This document shows, in pieces, positions 40,846 through 51,847 of a stretch of DNA of 64,000 bases. Source of the stretch: Anas platyrhynchos (Eukaryota; Chordata; Aves; Anseriformes; Anatidae); NCBI RefSeq assembly GCF_047663525.1, contig NC_092592.1, forward strand, positions 20,348,001-20,412,000, given 5' to 3'. The notes under the pieces were generated by a model. The model did no database searches. It worked only from the letters and a program-made list of their open reading frames with translations, and was not told the origin of the DNA. The stretch's first letter is position 1. Every line of letters starts with the position of its first letter. The translations under genes were made by a program, and so were the position numbers.

Positions 40846-43800
40846 CTAGAAGCAAAAGATTATTTCTGTGATGGCTGTAACAAAGTACGCAGGCTACAGA
40901 GAATACAGTGCATGAGAATTCCTGCCTTTCTTTGGAAATAGTTGGCAGTATTTTGAAGAAAATGTATGGATGCAGCTGTAATACCTGTGTACTCTAAAAA
41001 CAATGGCAATCTATTGCTGGCCCCTCATCTGAGATTGCATCGGACAGACATACAGCTAGAAACAGCAGTAGTGTAGGAGCCACAGGCAAGCATGGGGGGA
41101 GAGCTTTCCATGAAGTCTCTATTATTTGTCTAGGGCTACCCTTAAAGCCAGTCCTTTGTTGAGTAACTCACTCGGAAGCCTGTGTGCTACAGTAAGAATC
41201 AGTTAACAGATGACTTACATCTGGAGGTCTGGGAGGAGATCGTTCATATTCGTGTTCTTCCCGTATCTCAGGACACCCACTTGTCTGAAGAGATGAGCAG
41301 AAAGAGTGACAAACACCACCTCTCTACAATTCACCAACAACAGTGCAAGAAATACAGAGCAGGGAAAAAATGTTCTGTTACCAAACTGCTCAGAACTCAG
41401 AACATACTCGGGGCATAAATAACCACATGGAATAGTATCTAACAATCTAAGCTGGACGTCAAAATGATTTTTCATCTGGGACAATCACACAGGCCACTTG
41501 ATGCCAGCCCATGGGAATTACCTTGTAGCAGTGAACCCCTGATGCCCAAGAATCGCTTTCACTACATCATCCTAAATCCACCTGGTTCCCTTTAATGCAG
41601 GGGAAAACACTCACTAGCACAACTACACACAGAGAAAACAAAACAAATCAAAAAAACATTAACCAACAACAACAACATGGAAACTACCTCCCTCAGTACT
41701 GTTACAGGTTTCTTTCTGAAGTAAGAAAACAATGAGCCATGCAAGCCCTAGAGCTGGTTAAAACACCTATAAAAGTGGTAGGGGGAGGAAAGGGCCACAG
41801 AACTGTCAGTGTTTGGTTGCCACAATGCTTCCTGATTTTCCTCTTCCGTGGACACATGAATGCTTTTTCACCCCAGAGGAACAAGGCAGGGTACTACACA
41901 ACCCCCTCGCTCTACCCCACCAATGGGGAGGTGGGCATTTAAACCCACCCCATGGGCTGGAACAGAGAAAAAGTTGACCACATAGTATGAAACGATGCAG
42001 CAGTGTTTTGGGAACTAAATAACACTATTTTGTAGTCAGAGGATTCCTAAACGAATGATTTCCTGTAGCAAATAACAAGAGAAATCCACTGAACAACAAG
42101 GATGAGAGATTTTTTGGTTACTTCCTGCTAGTTAACAGACCACTTGGCAGTAACGCTCCCATATTTTCACATGAATTTCTCTTTTATCTTTATGATCCTG
42201 TAACTCCTAAGCAGAGCAGTGACGCTTTGTGGGTAGGGGTGCCTAGGGGTTCGGTCTTGAACATCCTAAGAGCTGCAGAAGGTACTGAATCAGAACTCTG
42301 ATGGAGAGGACTAGGCTCGGAAGTGGCAAGGCATCCAGGAGATGGAAGGTATTTACCTGCTTCCATCTGAAGTTTGACCACTGGAGAACACAGACCACTG
42401 CCAAGATGACTGCAAGGACCAAGGCCAGGAAGCTGGGTATCCCTGCAGCTACTCCAATCACCCAGGGCTGGTACTACCTCACAAAGAAAGAGAATCAGGT
42501 CAAACGCATGCATGGTGATCCTTTAATGCTGTGCTCAGTAGCAGAGCGTGGGGCTAGCATGCAACAAGGATAGCCAATGTGAGAGACAAAACTGCAGCCC
42601 TGGGCCACAACAGCGGCATCTAGCCCAGCTGCACCGCACATGGGAATGGACAAAGGTAGCAAAGATTTGATTTTAGAGGGAAAATGTTCCCTGTAAACAA
42701 TCACATTAAATAACGAAGCAAAGTCTTACCCCATTGCAATCTGCTTGGGCAGCTGTGTTTCCTGTTGTAGTTGCAGAAGTCTAGAAATAAGATGGTTAAA
42801 GAACATTGCGAAAATATATTTCATATAAAGCAAACATGGACAGAGGCTAAGCAAGCAGTTGCAAGACTTCAATAACAGCACATGGTAGGTAACCCACGGA
42901 GAACTCGGCTGCACCCTGAGGTTGTGGCCTGTGAGTGCCAGTCATAAGCAAGAACCCAGACTTTGGTCCTTCCAGCAATGGCTCTGCCTGGAAGGAATAC
43001 ATGTTCTTCCTCAGAAAGGGGCTTAGGGCTGGAAAAAAAAAGCGTACGCAGGAAATAAGCACAAATATATGCCAGAGAAAGCTGGACTCTGAAGGGAAAG
43101 CTGCAAAAAGGGTAGCAGGAAGCCCCCAAAAATGATGTGCTTTTGCAACAGGCTGCTCTTTGTCCCTGCCACGTCATCTGCCTGCTTGGCCTTCCCTCGA
43201 GCATCAGTCAGTGGAGAGTGCTGCACACTCTGCCTGGGTTCACAGAAGCAATGCGTGTAGTGCAGGGCCCTGAAAACTGCGTGTAACCCAAAACAAAACC
43301 CTCTGGATTTTTCTAGCCATTGAAAAATGTCCCACCCGGCTCCAAAGGCACCTGAGGCCCCACGACATGAAAGCCTATCACACAGTGATGGTGGCAAGCG
43401 CATCGCTTGTTATTCCCTTGCCCACACTGACCCACCGCCTGCAGCTGACAGCTCATGCAGTAAAACACTGCAAACATACTGGATTTGCCCATTTCTAAAT
43501 AAACGAGAAAACAGGCACAAAGGCAGGATTGGGGGTTCTGTAAGCATCTCACCTGTCCTTAGTGCTACAATATAAGGTCAGTGGCGTTAGGACAGCATGT
43601 CAGAGAAGATCCCCAGCAGCCGCCCACCCGTAACAGCACCTCCTTCTCTTCTGGAACTTCTCTTCCAGAACTTCCCCAGCTCCTATATGTACCACAGTGC
43701 TGAGTAGGCAATAGATCTTCATCCTATGCAGTGTACTTACTGTTGTGTTGTAAAAGGGTTTGGAAAACGTTGTTGTCTGAAGAGAAATAACAAATAAGAA

Positions 43801-44121
43801 TAAAAAATAAAAAACAGAATTGAGTGTCAGGTGCCCTGACCATCTGTGGGAGTGGGCAGGGATATTTCCGAAGTGACTGGAGGTGACGGCATGAGAATAT
43901 ACCGATGTGATCTGAATATTAAGTTGTGATAGGTACTCCAGAGAAAACAAAGAGCATGTCATACTATTTAAGAAAGCAATACAAATAAACAAACTTGAAC
44001 AGGTTTACTGGAATTGCTTACGCCATGCAGAGCCTCCTCTGAGTAGTCGGGGATTATCGTGCAAGGAGCTCACCCCGGCAGCTAGCTCCCAGCGAGGGAG
44101 GACAAGGCTGTTTGTCCCCAT
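40702..44121 (-). CDS. OPALIN: OPALIN-like (TMEM10) myelin transmembrane glycoprotein
   Basis: Exons: 44121-44074 (tentative start), 43776-43741, 42780-42730, 42467-42357, 41284-41219 and 40845-40702. All proposed introns have GT/AG borders and all joins are phase 0; the five firm exons give 135 residues. The short outer part is Thr-rich with an N-glycosylation site (FYNTTTSATTTG), followed by ADCNGPWVIGVAAGIP and one transmembrane helix (SFLALVLAVILAVVCVL). The inner part has GCPEIREEHEYERSPPRPPD and YLTMMDQQKHFRPDI. From memory, human OPALIN has ANTTSSPVTGG, TDCGPSLGLAAGIP, RPCEISEIDDNP and a YVKT...RYRPTI block in the same order. It lies just 3' of TLL2 in the same orientation, as in human 10q24.1. 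In mammals the protein is a sialylated type I membrane protein of oligodendrocyte paranodal and inner loops. Every exon is 144 bp or shorter, so simple gene finders may miss it. Confidence 0.82.
41219..41284 (-). CDS. OPALIN: OPALIN-like exon: cytoplasmic acidic/Pro segment
   Basis: This 66-bp exon encodes TSGCPEIREEHEYERSPPRP and PD, phase 0, with acceptor ctcttcag and donor gtaagt. It aligns with RPCEISEIDDNPKISENPRR of human OPALIN. Confidence 0.8.
42357..42467 (-). CDS. OPALIN: OPALIN-like exon: transmembrane helix
   Basis: The exon encodes 37 residues: PWVIGVAAGIP, a 17-20 residue hydrophobic helix, then WSNFRWKQ. GVAAGIP is nearly identical to GLAAGIP of human OPALIN. Donor gtaaat. Confidence 0.87.
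42730..42780 (-). CDS. OPALIN: OPALIN-like exon: Thr-rich outer segment
   Basis: This 51-bp exon encodes TSATTTGNTAAQADCNG, with acceptor tttctag and donor gtaaga. The acidic-Cys motif (ADC) matches TDC of the human protein. Confidence 0.78.
43741..43776 (-). CDS. OPALIN: OPALIN-like exon: outer N-glycosylation segment
   Basis: This 36-bp exon encodes TTTFSKPFYNTT, phase 0 at both ends, with acceptor ctcttcag and donor gtaagt. The NTT sequon aligns with ANTT of human OPALIN. Confidence 0.7.
44074..44121 (-). CDS. OPALIN: OPALIN-like, candidate first coding exon
   Basis: ATG at 44121-44119 in strong context (A at -3, G at +4) opens 16 codons (MGTNSLVLPRWELAAG) ending in phase 0 at donor gtgagc. 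The next exon (43776) has no Met, so a start exon must lie upstream. This one fits phase and distance, but its sequence does not resemble the human N-terminus. Confidence 0.35.
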
Positions 44122-47100
44122 AGTGGCTGGGGAGCTACAGGAAAGTGGCAGCTTGTAAGACAGCAAGCACCTCCACCTGCAGCCTCTGAGCCCCAGACCA
44201 GCTGCAGTTCCTGCTCTTGTTGATTCAACAGACAGATGAAAAAAAGACTAACTCCTTCCTGACTAAATTGTTTCCCCAGGCAGAACAAGAGCTGTTTGGT
44301 GATGTTTTGCTGCCTGGGGCAGCTGGGATACAGACACTACCATTCTAGGAGGAATGCAGAAAGAGGCTTGGAGAAAGCTAAAAGCTGCTCTCAGTCTCTC
44401 TTGCTGGTGTAGCTGTACTGTTGGAAGCAGCACTGAGTCCATTATATGGTGAGCTCTGTGGGCAGCTGAGGCCGCCTGTAGGGACCCGTGCTACTGACAG
44501 TGCTGGGAAGGGAAGCTTAGCTTTGGGGCTGGCAATGAGGGCAAGCACTGCAGAAGCTTTTCCCTCCTCTTCTTTAATCCACAGGAAGCAACTCTGTTAA
44601 GACATGTAGGTTCAATGTTATTACTGAACCCTGGTCAGCACCAGAAACACATAGGAGTTAAATAAAATGGAGCGAAAGAGCAAATCTGCTGAGATCTCCG
44701 CTGGAACTGATGTGGAAGGGGACAGGAGAAGACTGAAAGGGAGCTTCTCTTTGCATCCACCAAAAGCCAGTAGGGAGGGAGCTGGCAGAAAGCTGCCCTT
44801 TTTCTGCCTGCAGGAAGTTCTGCTGCCATGCCCTGAGTTGGGCATGGTTATTTCAGATCAGGGAGGTCAAAGCATGCCAATAAAAGTCTGGGCATTGCAG
44901 TTTATGGAGAAGGAAGGCTCGGAACGCAAGCAAGCTGAGAGAGATTTGGCTCTTCAGTCTCAGCCCAGTCTGAGTCCTGTGGCCTAGGAGCAGGACACAT
45001 CACTGGGCGTGAAGGATCATAATGCTCATTGAGAGGTCCAGAACTGATCCTCCCACTACAGACTGCAGCTGGAGGCATGTTCAGAACTATGGCCTTTACA
45101 GGCAGGCCGTGGACATTGAACTGGAAGTATAACCTTTCAACAGCTTGTCGTAGGGACTGCAGATGTTGGGAAATGCCTCTGAGCAGACCCAGTTAACATC
45201 CAGTCACCAAGTGAGAAGGATTGATTTCTTCCTAACTCCCCAGAGGCCCAGGTACCGCTGCGAATGAAACATTCGCCAGCTGGGAATGAAACACAACAGA
45301 GATGTTCTCACCCGAACTTTCTATTGTGCATTCTTTGAGCTTCCTCACTGACACATACCTTTCTGAACAGCTGACCTGTTAATGTTTGAGCTTGGATATT
45401 TATCTCTTGGGTATTTATCTTCTCTGAAGCTGTACATTTATTTTATTTCCTTCTTCTCGGTGAAAGACCGTACACTTAATGGACTTCGTGATTATTTCCA
45501 GGACTGTGCATATGCAGGTTAAATCAAAGTCTGAAGAGAAGGAGCCACACAGAATGTGTTGTTTACCTCTGTTCACCTCTCTGTGCTCAAGGTATTTGTG
45601 AAACGAGATCTGTGTGTGCAGTTGACTGTTGACAAAATTAACTTGCCAGCTAGCAACAGGTCTATTTGTTCCTTGCAATAACCTGACTGGTAGCCCTTGA
45701 TTTGAGTAGAAATGCTTTTCCTAGCTTATTTAATCCTAGTTTCAGACCGGGGGTAAAGACTTAATCCCTTAACACTTGAGGACAGAAAGTATAAAGTAAG
45801 CCCTTATTTAAAGGAAAAGCCTGGTTCTGCACTGGAGCAAGACACAGAACTAACCCGTTTCTCTCAAGTGTACAAGAGCTTAAAGCAATTGTCTCCAGTC
45901 AGTCCCAAAAAAAATATAAGTATGGAAATTTGTACACTAACCATTGTGAAAGGATCTTTACAAGTAAATTACTGTTGACTTCCAATGTATAAATACTTCT
46001 AGTTGTCTCAGCTGAAAATCCTGATCATCTGCCTGCTCTGAAATTTCAAAACTTAAAGTGAGCATAATTCAACATAGTGGTTGCAGACAAATGCCTGCAG
46101 TGCCCCTGCTTTTGTTTGCCGATTGCCCAGATTACTCGAGCATAATGTTTACAGGGCTCTGAGTGTCAGTGACCTGACGTGAGTTGGGTAGATTTCCCTG
46201 CAGCATTAACTACAGGAGCTACTGCCTGCCGAGGGCACATCCTGGGCAAGAGAAAGCTTTATACTGCAGTTTAGCTTAAAACAGAAAACAACACAACCAT
46301 GCTTCCGCTTTGCCCCAACTGCCCAACACCAGGTGACACCTCCAGGACAGAAAAGCTGGGATAGACACTAAAACCCAGTCAGGCGTCAGAAAGCATTGGT
46401 TGCACAACAGGGAAATGCAGAGATAGCAGAAGGGCCAGCTTGACTGACTCGGTTGGGGCAGAGAACAGGAGGGCTGAATGCTCGTTCCACCAAACACCTG
46501 AGCGTTCCCATGGCCTCACCTCTCCTGCCCGGACCGCTCCCCCAAGTTCATCCATCAACCGAGAGAGACAGCACGGCTCCCACTCACCATTTCGCTCTCC
46601 TCCCCGAGAAATCCCTGCACGCGCTAACAGCTGACCGTCCTGCTCCAGGTTAGCACTCCTTTTAAGATACGCTTCTCTTCCTGCTAAAAAACAAACTGCA
46701 GACCTGTAAAGAGGAAGAGACGATGGCATTTCTGTCAGGGTGAGTCAAGTAACCTGGCTGGGTCCCAGCACACCTGGTAAAACAGCTCCTCTGCCGGGGG
46801 CAGAGTCTGGCCAGCACACGGAAAGCTGAGCTTCAGGGCACTGAGGACTCCACCTCTTCTTTTATCTGCCTTATGGCAAGCAAAAGTGCTCCTGGCTCAG
46901 ATGATGTGTTTAATACGTACCAGAGCCCAGCCTGAGGGGAATCCTACTTTTATTCTCTAAGGCTAACACCTTGTCTGACAGAGCACGCTTACTGGGAATG
47001 CCAGGACAAAGTGGAGGATTTCTGCCAGCTTCTTTCATGCCTGATGCTGAGACCAAGGGCTCTCTGCTGTGGACAACCTTCTCTGTCTCAACTGTGGTGT

Positions 47101-49506
47101 ACCACTGAATTCATGCTTTCAGAGGATGAAGCATCTCCTGGCAGACGACAGATATTCCCTTCAGCATCTCACGCATGGTGACTGGACGGTTCTTGGGCAC
47201 TTTCTGGAACATTAAGTCCCGTCTCTTAAAATGAGGCTTGGCCATTTCCCACAGCACTGGTAGCTGGCAATCAGAGCGGAAAGAGAAATTAAAGGACAAT
47301 GCTATTTGAACCACAGGGAATATATATATAAGCCTGTGAAAGGTCCCCACACGTACAACAGATAGATCATGTACACAGTGAGAACATACCTTGCTGCAAC
47401 TGCAGATGTCAGTGTTTCTCCGTGAGCTGCTGCATTGGTTCATATTCCATCTTCTATTTTACCTCCCATTCCCCACTGGCTTCCCTTGGTCTGCATCGTT
47501 TCCAAGGCTTCAACATCACTTCAGCCCATAACCGTCTATGTGACTGAAGGCTTCCTGGCCCTCATTTTGGAAATCATGTCTACCAAGTGACTTGACTGTC
47601 AGCATCCAGGCTCATTCCAGAGTCATGCTGTGCAACACCACTCTGGTGCAGGAGGCTGCACGGGGATGCTCATTCCTTACTGTGTTTCTGTTGCTGCTCT
47701 GCCTTTGGGAGCAGCTGGGAGGAAATTCAGTCACTATGAAGTTCTGAGTGGCCCTGACACACACCACAGGAAGCGTACTGGGTGGTGGGACATGCATGAA
47801 CTGGGTATGTGTTGGGGGAATAACAGAGATACGATCCTTAAGGAAGCACGACAGGCATCAAGCAGAGGGCAAAAAGAGGAAGAAAAGCATCCTACGTGCT
47901 GCTTGGCTACCGGACATTTTGCTGCTAGAGTGGGAGTGTAGACCAGAAGGCTGCAGTAAGGAACACCTGCCTTATGCTCATTCTGCTGTCCTTTACACAC
48001 GAGTTTCACGTCCCAGAGACTGTGGGACCTGCTGCTGAAGGCTCTACCCTGTAGAGCACTATATGGGCTTTCTCTTTTGAAATCTACTTATGGACTAATT
48101 TCCACATCCATGTTTATCACTCTAGATCTACATCCCAGATCACTAAAGGATCAGCACAGAACACAAGACAATGATGTAGCCTTTGGCTGACCAAGTGTCA
48201 CTGCCTAAGTGTCCTTCTGATTCCCAAAACCACGATCAAGCGAAGGCTACTTTCTGCAGACAGGAAATCCCACCCACTATTACCAGCGGACACATCAGAA
48301 ACAAGAAATGTATTGAGAAATTCTCTCCCCTCGACAACGTGGTAAACGCATGCATACAACAGAACATGCAACTGAATCCAGTCTTTAATGAATGCAGAGA
48401 CTCATTCTGCACACGTACATTTTGGTTGCCCCCACACCCTCCCTCTCCCTCCCCCTCTAAAAAAATTATTTTAGTTAGTGAAAGGTAAAACCACACGAAG
48501 ACCAGAATGTGTAGATACACCTTAGAGGGTCTCACTTTTTTTTCCTTAAGAAACTTTCACACATTTAGAATTGACTGTCAAGCCCAGTCAGTACAGCAGA
48601 AATATTCCACACAGATCATTGGTTGAAACGTACAGTACAACAGTTGTGAGTACACTGTCACAAGAGACACCTGCTTGAATGGTAACAAGTGCAGTAGATC
48701 CATCAAACCCTATTGCAACAAACCAGAGCATTGAACACAGTCTGAGAAAGATGAGAAAATATCGGAACAGAGAGCACAGATGTTGAAGTACACAGGAAGC
48801 TTCTGCAGTAACTTCTCTCCAGAGTCATTACTTCCGTTAGAGAGCCAGGAAATCTGAACTGCTGCTCGCCACCTGGAACTTTCCTTCTGCTTCACAGGGA
48901 CTGGCATCTGGCTTTTATTTCCAGACCTGAGTCACTGCACTTTTGCTTGAATGGGGGCAAGGAAGAGACCCCGGCTAGCAGACTGCATTTTCCCAGACCT
49001 GTATGGACAAACAGCTTGAGACAAAAGACCTTGCCTGTAAAAAGCCCACACAAAATGAAAACAGAAACAAAACAGAGCTAGAAAAACAAACAGAAATAAC
49101 ATGGTTTTATGCAGTCTGCAGTAAAGCTATAGTCAATGGATTGGTATTGGTCACATGACAATTAAGGCTTTGACTACCGGTCTTCTACATGCACATTTTA
49201 TATACATACAACCGTGTGTGTGTGTATAAATTTTATTTTTCTTGTTCCAAGCAAGAAAATATTGTCATGCATTTGCTTCCCATAGTATTCACAATACTTG
49301 GATTGTATTCTGTTCAAGGACTTCTGGAGAGGGATGGGTCAATTTGTTATCCATCTGGAAAAGGCCTCACCTCCAGAAAGGTCATTGGTGCCTGACAGTG
49401 GCGCTGGCCCCCCACTTCACAGTCATACACCCAAGCAGAAGGTGTCACCCCAGAGCCTGACAGTACATTGGTTCTGTAAACATAGTAATCCCTGGATAAT
49501 AAATAC
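44122..49506. other. Intergenic region between OPALIN-like and TLL2
   Basis: I see no supported coding exon. It may hold non-coding 5' exons and the promoter of the OPALIN-like gene. The GC-richer stretch near 46450-46640 has no feature I can name. A short TG run lies at 49214-49225. Confidence 0.4.
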
Positions 49507-49512
49507 TTTATT
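49507..49512 (-). terminator. TLL2: Candidate poly(A) signal of TLL2
   Basis: AATAAA on the minus strand 514 bases past the TLL2 stop. Another AATAAA at 49232-49237 is an alternative. Confidence 0.5.
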
Positions 49513-50025
49513 AAAGCTAACATACCTCAGCTTTTAGCTCATAATTGCCCATGAGTGCCTTAATGAAATAGACACCTAAAGAGAACTTCCCCGTACCGTT
49601 TCAACCTCACAATCCACGATAACCAAGACAATAAATAGATAGGATAGAAGGAGCAGAAAATGCATTCACACAGCTCATGTACAGGATGCCTAGGAAATGT
49701 CACCTAGAGACAGGATATTCAAGAGACCGAGACTTCTCTCAGCTCAAGCTCAGTCTTCACTCAACCCCACGGGAAGCTGTGCAAAATACAATGATTATGC
49801 CCTGACGGATATGATTAGAAGACAATTTTTGGTCCTGGGTATGTTAACAAGAGAGGGTCAAGCTAATGAGTTCAGAGGCAAACTTTTGTGACTGGATTTA
49901 GTTTTAGTTACAGAAAATGCTGTACACTGCTTTAGGCCAGGTGCACAGAAGCTTAAAAAAAAGACAAAGATCACAGTTAAATGTCTCAGTCTTCAGATGG
50001 GGAATGTCTGAAAGGAGCAGTCACA

Positions 50026-51847
50026 TTACTTTCTCATATGCAGTGCATCCTGAAATTTGGTACTTATGTATCGGGCGTGAAAGCCTGTCTTGTTAATGGT
50101 GTCATCTGTGTGAAACCGAATCATGATGGAATCCCCTGCAGAGTAGATTTCTTCCAGAGGCTGCAGAAAAGGAAGACCAAAAAAGAGAGAGAGAACATAG
50201 ATCGGTCAAGTTTGCATGCTAAATAACTGCATTATGATACCAGAGTTCAAGATCACAGTGAAGACAGACTGGCCGGAGAACACAAATACTGAGAACTCAG
50301 TACCTCCTGCCCTGCCTGCTTTCCTGAGTATATACCCTTGCTCTTTGCATGCATGCCTTTTAACATGTGACGTCTGATGCCAGTCCATTCTACAATCCCA
50401 GTTCTTCCGGTTGGTTTTGGTAGGTCACATTCACAGGACTCCCTGGACATTCTTGTTCCAGTCTTCTGAGTATGCTCTAATTTGTCCTAATCTTTTCAGG
50501 AAATGACACAATGCCAAGTGGACCCTGTAGGCAGCTGAGGCCCCTCCAAGATCGATTAGCAGCAAAATAACTTGCTGCTAATATATATATATTATGTATT
50601 ATATATAATATATATATAAATATATATATTTATATATATATATTATATATATATAATATATAATATAATATATATAATAATATATATAATATATAATATA
50701 ATATATAATATAATATATTATATATATTATATATATATAAATATATATATATTATATATATATGGCTAATATATAGCCATATCTCTTACAAGCAAACTGG
50801 TGATTTCCCTCGCTGTTGTGTCCTGCTATAACCTCCCTGTGCTTCTCTGCAGGACTGATGCTTCCCCACCGCTCTGTTTGACAGCATGCAGGTAGGTGAT
50901 TACTGCCCCCCTGTCCTGAACTTCTCCGCACCAATCTGCTATGCCTTTGTTTGTTTTCCAGACCATTTCCCCAGTTTGCACAGGCTGGTGTGACACACGG
51001 GCTGCCTGATTGTCTCTCTTTAAATTCAATAAGCACATTCTCTGTTTCATCACTGAAGTCCTAGAGAAACCAAGCATGGAACCTCTGGTTTTAAATACCA
51101 CACACTGTTGGAGTGAGTGACTCCAATTCCGGAGTCACTTCTGTTAAAGGGGGACACAGATAACAATTTAGGGGACAGGACACCATCCCGGAGTCGACAA
51201 ACGGCTCCACCCTTCACTCTCTCCAGAGCATGACTGCAATGTACCTTGGCTGCAGGCAGGAAGTAACTGAGGATTAAACCAGTCTCTGGAAGTAGTTTCT
51301 TACTTTCACACAATGCTTTTGGGGCCAGGCTAGGGCACAGCAATGCAGCAGTCCCATGCTGATTGCACACAGCCCTAGCTTAGCAAGGGAAAGCCAGCTG
51401 GAAAGGTTCTCAGACCAACTCTGTATAGCAGATAAAATGACCGTAATCTTTACCAAGAGGGGAAGAAGGAAAACACAGACACACAAGGCATTCTCATCAC
51501 CAATTTGTGACTGCTGACCCTCTCCCAAAAAGGACACGAGTTCCCTTCTTTCCCACCTCCAGCCAGCACTGTGAATTCCCCATCACTATGGCTTACCCCT
51601 GAACCACAGAAGCGTCCCAGGCGGGGTGCAGTGCTGTCGTAACCATCGTAGATCTCCATGTAGTCGTACCCACAGTCAGCTTCTTCCTCGACCTCAAATG
51701 TCTGGAATATCAGCTCCACCCCATAACCATCTTCAGCTACAATCACCCAGTCACAGTTGGCTTGACCTGGATAGTTGTTGTCCCCAAACTGAGCATGGGA
51801 ATACAGCTCCTTAGTTTGTACTTCAGCCTTTAAGAGCCCGCCACACA
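50026..51847 (-). CDS. TLL2: TLL2: CUB5 and C-terminus (two exons)
   Basis: Exon 51847-51597 ([20 protein letters not shown] to GRFCGSG) and terminal exon 50160-50026 ([20 protein letters not shown], ending FQDALHMRK and TAA at 50026-50028). Confidence 0.94.

Noticed and set aside
44022-44026. ATGGC before gtaagc as an alternative OPALIN start
   Set aside because: It would leave phase 2 and shift the next exons out of the frame that encodes the sequon and transmembrane helix.
47111-47443. A 110-codon minus-strand open frame in the OPALIN-TLL2 interval
   Set aside because: No domain, no convincing splice sites, and no match to tolloid or OPALIN; length is within chance expectation.
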